Assembly: GCA_965277875.1 (NCBI GenBank)
Contig: CBDIDV010000002.1
Location: 1,488,001-1,552,000, forward strand
Source: CAWFQB01 sp965277875
Lineage (GTDB): Bacteria; Armatimonadota; Chthonomonadetes; Chthonomonadales; Chthonomonadaceae
DNA: 64,000 nucleotides
Reading direction: 5' to 3'
A program made the translations under genes and the position numbers. Positions within the stretch are counted from its first letter, which is position 1, and each line of letters begins with the position of its first letter. The notes under the pieces are model-generated. The model made no database searches and was not told the origin of the DNA. It saw only the letters and a program-made list of their open reading frames with translations. Shown in pieces: positions 52,524-59,792 of the stretch.

Positions 52524-52552
52524 TTGTCCCGCTGACACGCATCTGCTATACT
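52524..52552 (+). promoter_or_regulatory. Sigma-70-type promoter for miaB
   Basis: TTGTCC (52524-52529), 17 bp, TATACT (52547-52552) with TGC before the -10. It lies in a 310-bp gap between the divergent kinase and miaB genes. The remaining 170 bases of leader are A+T-rich and show no known riboswitch. Confidence 0.72.
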
Positions 52553-52728
52553 AGAATGCGTATTCGCTGCGTATTCTGCCGCATATTGGTTGAGGCGCAG
52601 CCCGTGCGTGTTCCGTCCGTATTATGACGCAAAAATGCGGCTTACTCGTTTCGATTTTTAATAGATGGCCTGTGAATTATATTACAGTCGCATCTTCAAA
52701 AATAATTTGTTCAGGAATAATTTGCATT

Positions 52729-54366
52729 ATGTCTACTTCCACTCCCATTACAGCCGAGCGGCCCTCCGCGCTGAACGCGCTTCCCATAGACACGCCTCCT
52801 CTTACGCTTACAGATTCGGCTCAGAACGCATTCCTGATAAACGCCGCGCCTGACGCTTCTCACGCGAAAGTGTATGCCAGGCCCGACGAAGCGCCGCGCT
52901 ACCACATCATGACGTGGGGCTGCCAGATGAATGAGGAAGACTCGGAACAGATGGCGTTGTACCTCGAAGGCATGGGCTACGAAGCGACCGAGCAGCCGGA
53001 GAGCGCGGATGTCGTCCTGCTCAACACCTGCTCGGTACGCGCCAAGCCCGAAGAAAAAGTGTGGAGTATACTGGGACGCCTGCGCGACATCAAGCATGAC
53101 CGCCCCGATCTCATTGTTGGCGTCTGCGGCTGCATGGCGCAGGTGGAAAGCGCGGAAATCAAGCGCCGCGCCCCGCACGTCAACATGGTCGTCGGCACGG
53201 GCAGCATCGCCGCCATTCCCGACATGATCCGCCGTGTCAAAGCGGGAGAAACAGCAGAAGAGGAGACGGGGAGACAAGGAGAAGAGGAGACCGATGCCAA
53301 CTTGACGCTCAACATTCAGCGTTCAACGCTCATCCCCATCTCCGCCCTGATCTCGCGGAACAAGACGCACAGCACGACGCTGACCGCCCTGCAGCTTCCC
53401 GCCCGTAAAGGGGCGGTCGTCAGCGACATTCCGGCCCGCGTCGTGGAGCGCAAGCCCAAACTGAAAGCGCATGTCCCCATCATGTACGGGTGCGACAAGT
53501 TCTGCACGTTCTGCATCGTGCCGCACACGCGGGGCCGCGAGCGCAGCCGCCCGACTGTCGAGGTGCTGTCCGAGATCGAAGGGCTGGCGCGCAACGGCAC
53601 ACGCGAGATAACCCTGCTCGGCCAAACCGTCAATAGCTACGGCAAGAACCTGCCCGAAGGCCGCGTCCCGTTCGCGCAACTGCTCGCCGACATCAACGCC
53701 ATTCGGGGCATACAGCGCATCCGGTTTACGTCGCCCTACCCGCGCGACTTTACCGACGAACTGATTGACGCCATCGGCAGCCTGGAACACGTCTGCGAAC
53801 ATGTCCATCTGCCGCTGCAAGTGGGCGACGACGAATTGCTTTCCGAAATGCACCGGGGCTACACGGTGGCCCGCTATCGCGAGATCGTGGCCGCCCTGCG
53901 CTCCCGCGTCCCCAACATCGCCATTACCACTGACATCATGCTCGGCTATCCCGGCGAAACCGACGCCCAGGTCGCCAATACGATGCGGCAGATCGAGGAG
54001 ATACGCTTCGACTCGGCTTTCATGTTCGCGTACAGCCCGCGTCCCAACACCAAAGCCGCCATCATGGAGAATCAGGTTCCGCACAAGGCGAAAATGGAGC
54101 GATTGAACGCTCTTATCGAACGCCAGAATGCCATCACGATTGAGATCAATCGGTCGCAGGAGGGACAGATTTTTGAGGTGCTTGTCGAGGGCCGCAGCCA
54201 TCGCGACACCAACCGTTTGAGCGGCTACACGCGCGGCCTGAAAATGGTCAACTTCACGGTTCCGAATGGGGGTACGCGCTCGCTCGACTCCTTGATTGGC
54301 AAACTCGTCCCCGTCCGCGCCCTCGAAGCCAACCTCACCGGCTTCCTGGGCGAACTCGCCGACTGA
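52729..54366 (+). CDS. miaB: tRNA-2-methylthio-N6-dimethylallyladenosine synthase
   Basis: 545 residues, longer than usual (about 440-480). It adds a methylthio group to i6A37 of tRNAs reading UNN codons. An extra 55 residues precede the methylthiotransferase domain with Cys65 (TWGCQMNEED), Cys101 (LLNTCSVR) and Cys135 (CGCMAQ), which hold one Fe-S cluster. After an extra stretch at about 171-205 (TAEEETGRQGEEETDANLTL and following) comes the radical SAM site CDKFCTFC with Cys255, 259 and 262. The TRAM domain closes the protein (IFEVLVEGRSHRD, GYTRGLKMVNF). The start is the ATG 16 bases after AGGAA; an earlier in-frame ATG precedes it by 35 codons. Confidence 0.95.
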   Translation: MSTSTPITAERPSALNALPIDTPPLTLTDSAQNAFLINAAPDASHAKVYARPDEAPRYHIMTWGCQMNEEDSEQMALYLEGMGYEATEQPESADVVLLNTCSVRAKPEEKVWSILGRLRDIKHDRPDLIVGVCGCMAQVESAEIKRRAPHVNMVVGTGSIAAIPDMIRRVKAGETAEEETGRQGEEETDANLTLNIQRSTLIPISALISRNKTHSTTLTALQLPARKGAVVSDIPARVVERKPKLKAHVPIMYGCDKFCTFCIVPHTRGRERSRPTVEVLSEIEGLARNGTREITLLGQTVNSYGKNLPEGRVPFAQLLADINAIRGIQRIRFTSPYPRDFTDELIDAIGSLEHVCEHVHLPLQVGDDELLSEMHRGYTVARYREIVAALRSRVPNIAITTDIMLGYPGETDAQVANTMRQIEEIRFDSAFMFAYSPRPNTKAAIMENQVPHKAKMERLNALIERQNAITIEINRSQEGQIFEVLVEGRSHRDTNRLSGYTRGLKMVNFTVPNGGTRSLDSLIGKLVPVRALEANLTGFLGELAD

Positions 54367-54398
54367 CACAGCAAGGCTAAACATGAAACGGAGTTGCT

Positions 54399-54944
54399 AT
54401 GATTGTCTACACTCCAAAAGGCAAAAGCAAAGCAGGTGCGCCGATGTACACCGGCAGATGGACAAAGCCACCTATCTGGCTGGGCGTTGGCTGCGTTCTC
54501 ATGTTTGGGACTATACTCATCAGCTTCGGGAATGCTAATAATCATTGGCACAAGCCGTTGAAGCACTACCTATTCTCACCAGACGTTGACCATTGGTTCT
54601 TGATAGTACATGATCTTCTGTTCATTCCATTCGCTGTTCTCTTGGGTTTGACTGGAATATGGATGCTGAAAACGCGCTATCAGATGCGCCATCTGCAAAC
54701 GACCGACCAGATATGTACGCAATTCGGCATGGGTGATGACGTGTTCCATGCGTGGCGCGAGGAACAGACCATCAAGCCACATATCAATATCAACGGCACG
54801 GACTACTACCGGCCTGCGGATTTCGTGGACGCGGGAACGCTGCTCAGAGCCTCGGCACAGCCCGTCACGCCGGAAACCCTGCTGCGCCCCGGCATGTACG
54901 CCGAGACAGCCGCGCCGGAACAACTGCTGCGGGCGAAAGTATAG
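54399..54944 (+). CDS. Two-helix membrane protein with excisionase-like domain and LLR tail
   Basis: 181 residues, ATG after CGGAG. Two membrane helices (about 27-45 WLGVGCVLMFGTILISF; about 68-90 IVHDLLFIPFAVLLGLTGIW). Residues about 98-145 (YQMRHLQTTDQICTQFGMGD, DVFHAWREEQ, INGTDYYRPADFVD) have the helix-turn-helix and wing pattern of excisionase/MerR-like folds, which is a guess. The tail carries TLLRA, TLLRP and QLLRA at 13 and 15 residues. It thus shares only the tail with the other LLR-tail proteins. The gene starts 32 bp after miaB and ends six bases before a palindromic element. Confidence 0.78.
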   Translation: MIVYTPKGKSKAGAPMYTGRWTKPPIWLGVGCVLMFGTILISFGNANNHWHKPLKHYLFSPDVDHWFLIVHDLLFIPFAVLLGLTGIWMLKTRYQMRHLQTTDQICTQFGMGDDVFHAWREEQTIKPHININGTDYYRPADFVDAGTLLRASAQPVTPETLLRPGMYAETAAPEQLLRAKV

Positions 54945-54950
54945 GCTTTA

Positions 54951-55150
54951 ACCCTCATCCCCGGCCCTTCTCCCTGATGCGTTCGCTGCGCTCACAGGGA
55001 GAAGGGAGCGAGGGCGCAAGTGGGTTCGCCGTTGTATTCAGATCGGGCGCATTCGCGCATCCTAAATACAACGGAATAGACTGCCGCCCTTGCTCCCTTC
55101 TCCCTAGCGACGAAGGAGCGAACCAGGGAGAAGGGCCGGGGTTGAGGGTA
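54951..55150. repeat. Palindromic MITE-like element, copy 3 (200 bp)
   Basis: Begins ACCCTCATCC and ends GGTTGAGGGT. The left half matches copy 1 directly (GGCCCTTCTCCCTGATGCG, then AGGGAGAAGGGAGCGAGG, and GGTTCGCCGTTGTAT). The right half is a second, inverted version of the same hairpin (CTTGCTCCCTTCTCCCTAG...CAGGGAGAAGGGCC), and an inner GTTGTATT/AATACAAC pair lies between. It is therefore the most symmetrical of the three copies. It separates the LLR-tail gene and the convergent purB gene. Confidence 0.8.
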
Positions 55151-55199
55151 CAATCTCATGATTTGCGTTCATTCGCGTTCATTTGCGGCTATCCACGCA

Positions 55200-56489
55200 T
55201 CAAATCCCTAATGCCTCAAACGTGTGCTGCAAGTTTTTGAGGTGATACTCCATATCAAAGGCGTGGGCGATGTCGTGCGCGGACAGGCGTTCCACGACAA
55301 TCGGGTCTTCCTCTATCGCGGCCCGGAAACTCTGCCCGGCCCATGCTTTCGACGCGTTGCGCTGCGCCACGCCATACGCCTCCTCGCGAGACAGTCCCGT
55401 TTGTATCAGGGCCAGCATGATCTGCTCGGAAAACACTAGGCCGCCCATCATGTCCAGGTTGCGGCGCATGTTGTCGGGGTACACGATCAGGCCGTTCAGG
55501 ATGTCGGCGAACTTGAACAGCATCCAGTCTACCAGCATGGTCGTGTCGGGCAGGACGACGCGCTCCACGCTGCTGTTGGTTAGGTCGCGCTCGTGCCACG
55601 TCGCCATAGATTCCAGCATCGGGATCAGGTTGCCGCGCACGACGCGGGCCAGGCCGGTTATGGTCTCGCTGTTCCACGGGTTGCGCTTGTGGGGCATGGC
55701 CGACGAGCCTTTCTGACCTTCGGCAAAGAACTCCTGCACCTCGCGTATTTCCGTGCGAGCCAGATTGCGTATCTCGGTTGCGAAGCGTTCCAGACTTGCG
55801 GCCAGTATCGCTAAGGTCGCCATAAGCTGCGTGTGCCGGTCGCGGGCGATGATCTGCGTGGAGATCGGGGCCACGCCCAGGCCCAGATTCGCGCACACAT
55901 ACCGCTCCACGTCCTGCCCGATGTTGGCGTGTGTGCCGACCGCGCCCGATATTTTGCCCACGCTGACCGCTGTGCGCGCCTGCTCCAGCCGCTCTACATT
56001 GTGGTTCATCTCGTCCAGCCACGTCGCCAGCTTGAACGCGAATGTGATGGGTTCGGCATGAATGCCGTGCGTGCGCCCGATCATCACGGTATCTTTGTGT
56101 TCCCGCGCTTTGGCGCGTATCACCTCGATCAGCATTTTGGAACGCGCGATGATTTGATCCGTCGCGTCGCGCAGCAGAAGGGCCAGCGCGGTATCCACGA
56201 TGTCATACGACGTAACGCCGTAATGCACATAGCGCCCCTCTTCGCCCAGGTTCTCTGCCACGTTCTTGACGAACGCCATCACGTCATGGCGCGTCTCTTT
56301 TTCCAGTTCCGCCATTCGCGCAAGGTCGAATTTCGCCCCGGCCCGTATCTTGTCGGTCGTGCCGGCGGGTATCTGCCCAAAGTGTTCCAGCCCGTCGCAG
56401 ACGGCGATCTCCACATCCAGCCACCGCTGCGTTTTATGCTGCGGACTCCACAGCCCGCGTAGTTCGGGCGTCGAATAACGATCAATCAT
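55200..56489 (-). CDS. purB: Adenylosuccinate lyase
   Basis: 429 residues from MIDRYSTPEL, preceded by AGGAG seven bases upstream. It catalyses two fumarate-releasing steps of purine synthesis (SAICAR to AICAR, adenylosuccinate to AMP). Family marks: HYGVTSYDIVDTALALLLRD at about 87-106, GRTHGIHAEPITFAFK with the catalytic His, VGKISGAVGTHANIG, and the fumarate-lyase signature GSSAMPHKRNP near 260 with the flexible catalytic Ser loop. Length is typical of the short bacterial form. It lies about 180 bp downstream of the deacylase gene on the same strand, separated by hairpins. Confidence 0.97.
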   Translation of the reverse strand: MIDRYSTPELRGLWSPQHKTQRWLDVEIAVCDGLEHFGQIPAGTTDKIRAGAKFDLARMAELEKETRHDVMAFVKNVAENLGEEGRYVHYGVTSYDIVDTALALLLRDATDQIIARSKMLIEVIRAKAREHKDTVMIGRTHGIHAEPITFAFKLATWLDEMNHNVERLEQARTAVSVGKISGAVGTHANIGQDVERYVCANLGLGVAPISTQIIARDRHTQLMATLAILAASLERFATEIRNLARTEIREVQEFFAEGQKGSSAMPHKRNPWNSETITGLARVVRGNLIPMLESMATWHERDLTNSSVERVVLPDTTMLVDWMLFKFADILNGLIVYPDNMRRNLDMMGGLVFSEQIMLALIQTGLSREEAYGVAQRNASKAWAGQSFRAAIEEDPIVVERLSAHDIAHAFDMEYHLKNLQHTFEALGI

Positions 56490-56613
56490 GCCAAACTCCT
56501 GATGTATGTTCTCGTGTGCTTCCGTTTGTCTTAACTTATCCTGCACAGGCGACGGCATTTATAAACGGTACTCGTCCATAGGACGACTGGCCGATGTCCT
56601 TCGCTGCGCGTGG

Positions 56614-56653
56614 ACGCCCGGCCTGTGTATCCGGTATTTCATATACCGGGCGT
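56614..56653 (-). terminator. Nested hairpins between the deacylase and purB genes
   Basis: ACGCCCGG (56614-56621) can pair with CCGGGCGT (56646-56653), and within it CCGGTAT pairs with ATACCGG (56631-56649). It lies 13 bp beyond the deacylase stop. There is no T run, so this may be a weak or Rho-assisted stop. Confidence 0.5.
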
Positions 56654-56666
56654 TGCCGGAAGCCGT

Positions 56667-58307
56667 CTACTTCCGCTCATGCCTCAATACCCGGCCTGCC
56701 AGCACATCGTTATGCTTACCCGATTGCAGCGCGACGCGCCCGTTCACAAGCACATAATCAATGCCCGTCGCAAACTGGTGCGGCTCGTCGAACGTGGCGC
56801 AGTCGCCGATTGTCAGCGGGTCATAGACGATGATGTCGGCGAAACAGTCCGGCGCGACACGGCCCCGATCCGACAGACCAAAACGCGCGGCGGTCAGTCC
56901 CGTCATTTTGTGGATCGCCTCGGCTTCGGTCAGAACGCCCATGTCGCGCACATAGCGGGCCAGGACACGGGGGAACGTGCCATAAGCGCGGGGATGGATT
57001 TTGGTGTCGTTGGCATCGCCGCCCGGATGCGTCCCCACGCCATCGCTGCCCACGGTCGTAAACGGATGCCGCATCACGCTTGTGATGTCGTCCTCGCCAA
57101 TCGCGAAATTAACCGCGCTCACAAAGCCGCCGGTCTCGGCCAGTAGATCCAGCACATAGTCAATGGGCGCGGCATTCGCGGCTCGCGCAAGAGTGGCGAT
57201 GCTATGTCCCTGCGCTTCGGGCCTGCCGCGGCACACGCCGATGATGAGATTGTTCCAGGGCGAGTCAGGGCCGGTGTCCAGCCAGTCGGGATGCGCGGCC
57301 TGCATGTCGTATGCGATTTGCGCGCGCTGGGCCGTGTCATTCAGGCGCGCGGTCAGATCTTCGCCCGTGCCGCCCTGCGCGTAGCGCGGCAGAGTCTGTA
57401 TGGACAGGGCCGTCATAAACGCGGGATAGGGGTACTGATCCATCTGCACATCCTGCCCCCGCTCGCGCGCCGCGTCCACCATGCCCATCGTCGTTTGCAC
57501 CTTGCCCCAATTCACGCGCCCCTCGGCCTTGTGGTGCGATAATTGCAGCGGAACGCCCGCCCGTTCCGAGACGTTCAGCGCCTCCTGAACGGCCTCGACG
57601 AGCGTATCCCCTTCATTCCTCAGATGCGTGGCGTACAGCCCGCCAACCCCTGCCACGATCTTGCACAGATCCGCCAGTTCGTCCTCATCGGCATACGCCG
57701 ACGGCGGGTATTCCAATCCCGAAGACAATCCCCATGCGCCCGCGCCCATCGCCTCCCCAAGCAGTTCGCGCATCTGCGCCTGTTCCTCTTTTGTCGGGGC
57801 GCGTTCTTCCAGACCCACCACGCGCTTACGCAGTGTGCCGTGTCCCGCTAATGGCACATAGTTCGTGGCGATGCCCTGCGATTCGACCAGGCCCAGATGC
57901 TCGCCAAAGCTCTTCCAGGTGATGCGGGCGCGGTAGGGGGCCAGCCAGCGCTTCTCGAAAGCGAACACGTCGCTGTTGACCGCAAACCCCAGCGCCAGCC
58001 CGCAGTTGCCCACGACCTGCGTGGTCACGCCCATGCCAATCGCGCTCGCCTGAAGGGGATCGTACAGGGCCGAAATGTCGGAATGCGTATGAATATCAAT
58101 AAATCCCGGCGCAACCCGCAATCCACCGGCTTCGATCACCCGGTCTGCGCCTGCCTCGCTCAAGTCGCCCACATAAGCGATGCGATCCCCAACAAGGCCC
58201 ACATCGGCGCGAACGGCGGGCGTACCGCTTCCGTCCAGCACGGTTCCGCCCCGTATGATGATGTCAAACCGCGTCACATACGGCGCGGCCTCGTAGTCCA
58301 CTGTCAT
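56667..58307 (-). CDS. N-acyl-D-amino-acid deacylase (D-aminoacylase) family amidohydrolase
   Basis: 546 residues from MTVDYEAAPY, supported by AGGA; ATG codons 6 and 20 codons earlier are in frame. The amidohydrolase layout is complete: IIIRGGTVLDGSGTPAVRADVGL at the start, metal-binding FIDIHTHSDISAL (HxH), VGNCGLALG with the Cys ligand typical of D-aminoacylases, GLSSGLEYPP, YATHLRNEGD, LSHHKAEGR, SDGVGTHPGG with the catalytic Asp, and PDCFADIIVYDP at the end. It removes the acyl group from N-acyl-D-amino acids or related N-substituted D-amino acids. It may recycle peptidoglycan-derived compounds; the neighbouring genes do not say. Confidence 0.93.
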   Translation of the reverse strand: MTVDYEAAPYVTRFDIIIRGGTVLDGSGTPAVRADVGLVGDRIAYVGDLSEAGADRVIEAGGLRVAPGFIDIHTHSDISALYDPLQASAIGMGVTTQVVGNCGLALGFAVNSDVFAFEKRWLAPYRARITWKSFGEHLGLVESQGIATNYVPLAGHGTLRKRVVGLEERAPTKEEQAQMRELLGEAMGAGAWGLSSGLEYPPSAYADEDELADLCKIVAGVGGLYATHLRNEGDTLVEAVQEALNVSERAGVPLQLSHHKAEGRVNWGKVQTTMGMVDAARERGQDVQMDQYPYPAFMTALSIQTLPRYAQGGTGEDLTARLNDTAQRAQIAYDMQAAHPDWLDTGPDSPWNNLIIGVCRGRPEAQGHSIATLARAANAAPIDYVLDLLAETGGFVSAVNFAIGEDDITSVMRHPFTTVGSDGVGTHPGGDANDTKIHPRAYGTFPRVLARYVRDMGVLTEAEAIHKMTGLTAARFGLSDRGRVAPDCFADIIVYDPLTIGDCATFDEPHQFATGIDYVLVNGRVALQSGKHNDVLAGRVLRHERK

Positions 58308-58435
58308 TGTTCCTCGTTGTTCCATCACGTTTGCTTCTGTCCGTTGCCTCCAGACTGCCCGCAGCACTCATGTCATTATAGGCGTTTGCGCCCCACCCCG
58401 TCAAGTCAGCAGTTGGCAGAACAGCCCTCAACACG

Positions 58436-58491
58436 CCTTAACATATATTTAATCTATCCTTAATGTATCCTTAAAACTAGGGTGATATACT
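58436..58491 (+). promoter_or_regulatory. Four 11-bp direct repeats joined to a -10 box (Pho-box-like)
   Basis: From 58436 to 58479 the sequence divides exactly into four 11-mers, each with TTAA at positions 3-6 (consensus CCTTAATNTAT). TATACT follows at 58486-58491. The expected -35 place is covered by the third repeat and is not a good match to consensus, as in activator-dependent promoters. Repeats of 11 bp with a TTAAC/TTAAT core are the binding pattern of OmpR/PhoB-family response regulators (for example PhoP of Bacillus). The pilin-like gene starts 111 bp after the -10. Confidence 0.75.
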
Positions 58492-58602
58492 TTGCACACT
58501 CGAAGACCGTTATTCGTACCGGGAGGCAGTTCGGCCCGCGCAATTATTCTATCCGTTCCGTCCGCTTTTCGGACGCAACGCTGACACTCAAAGGAGAATG
58601 TT

Positions 58603-59538
58603 TTGAACAACCAGACCCGCAAAGGTTTCACCCTGATTGAACTGCTCGTGGTCATCGCCATTATCGCGATCCTCGCAGCCATCCTGTTTCCCGTGTTCGC
58701 GCAGGCGCGCGGCAAAGCCCGCCAGATCGCCTGCGTCAGCAACATGAACCAGATGGGCAAGGCCACACTGATGTATGTGCAGGACTACGATGAGCAGTTC
58801 TATCCCCACCGCTTCAACTGCGGCGGTATGACATGCGACGGGTATAAAGATCCCACGCAGGCCAACGGCCTCAAAGCCGATGCCTCCAAGCTTTCAGGCG
58901 GCGCGGAACAGCGCTATTACTGGGTATACCTGCTCCAGCCGTATGTGAAAAACTACCAGGTTTTCGCTTGCCCCAGCAATCCCAGCGCCTTTACTCCGAC
59001 AAGCGGCTCCATTATGCCATGCACGGCTGCCGGGTGTACGGGAACCAACTACGGCGGACAGAACAGCTATGGTCATAACGACGCATGGATGTCCCCGGCA
59101 GGCGCATTCGCTGATCCCAACGGCCAGCCCGCGACCGTGGCGCTCGCCGCCGTTCCCCGCGTCGCCAGCACTATCCTGATTACAGACGCCAGCTATTATG
59201 GTGTCTGCCCGGATGTGACAGCCGCCAACGAAAGCGGAATGCAGAACATCGCCAACTGCTCGACCGGCACAGACTGCTCCGTGGAACTGGCCTACCTGGG
59301 TAAGCAGGGCGGCCAGTACCAGAGCTATTGGAAGAACATCGGCAACGCTAACTGGAGCTACAGCGGCGGTGTGCTTGATGGCCCCACTGCCATTTCAAAG
59401 GGTAAAACTCGCCACAACGAGCAGATTGACGTTCAGTTCGTGGACGGTCACACCAAAGCGCTTCCGTATGCCAAAGCGGTCGGCGACATCTGCAACTGGA
59501 CGACGGACGCTGACGGTCCGCACCCCAAGTGCAACTAG
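58603..59538 (+). CDS. DUF1559/H-X9-DG pilin-like secreted protein 1
   Basis: 311 residues starting at TTG (AAGGAG seven bases upstream). The class III prepilin signal is MNNQTRKG-FTLIELLVV, where a prepilin peptidase would cut before Phe9 and methylate it; the hydrophobic helix continues to LFPVFAQAR. The rest is the DUF1559 domain: QDYDEQFYPHRFNC near 60, YGGQNSYGHNDAWMSPAG near 145, TILITDASYYG, and the C-terminal H-X9-DG (HNEQIDVQFVDG). These proteins are secreted or assembled by type II secretion/type IV pilus machinery; their job is unknown. Eight or more Cys residues, more than in its two relatives, suggest disulfides. Its promoter carries 11-bp repeats. Confidence 0.92.
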   Translation: MNNQTRKGFTLIELLVVIAIIAILAAILFPVFAQARGKARQIACVSNMNQMGKATLMYVQDYDEQFYPHRFNCGGMTCDGYKDPTQANGLKADASKLSGGAEQRYYWVYLLQPYVKNYQVFACPSNPSAFTPTSGSIMPCTAAGCTGTNYGGQNSYGHNDAWMSPAGAFADPNGQPATVALAAVPRVASTILITDASYYGVCPDVTAANESGMQNIANCSTGTDCSVELAYLGKQGGQYQSYWKNIGNANWSYSGGVLDGPTAISKGKTRHNEQIDVQFVDGHTKALPYAKAVGDICNWTTDADGPHPKCN

Positions 59539-59605
59539 TTTGTACAATGTGAGCGGCATATAGCGTACAGGGAGAGTTCTCCACGTGCCAAGCATGTACT
59601 ACCCG

Positions 59606-59640
59606 AACAAGCAAGCGACGAAATTTGTCGCTTGCTTGTT
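59606..59640 (+). terminator. Intrinsic terminator of pilin-like gene 1
   Basis: AACAAGCAAGCGAC pairs with GTCGCTTGCTTGTT around GAAATTT, followed by TGATTTTGTTTT. A 14-bp perfect stem 67 bp after the stop. Confidence 0.88.
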
Positions 59641-59771
59641 TGATTTTGTTTTCAAAGTCGGATTGGCGCTTGCCTGCGCACAGCAGGTATAACTTTGGGA
59701 GCGGGGCAGCAACCGGGCCATGCCTGTGACGCGCCTTTGTCACTGTCGCCCACATGGGAGGAGAAACCATT

Positions 59772-59792
59772 ATGAAGGAGAAAGTATCTTGA
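59772..59792 (+). CDS. Six-codon leader micro-ORF before pilin-like gene 2
   Basis: ATG then codons for KEKVS and TGA. It has its own GGAGGAG eight or more bases upstream. Its TGA overlaps the TTG start of the pilin-like gene by two bases, and its own AAGGAG codons form that gene's Shine-Dalgarno. The identical micro-ORF precedes the third pilin-like gene. Translation coupling is plausible; peptide function is not implied. Confidence 0.5.
   Translation: MKEKVS

Noticed and set aside
58436..58479. The 11-bp repeats as simple microsatellite slippage
   Set aside because: The copies differ at several positions but keep the TTAA core in phase and stop at the correct distance from a -10 box, which fits selection for binding better than slippage; slippage as the origin cannot be excluded.
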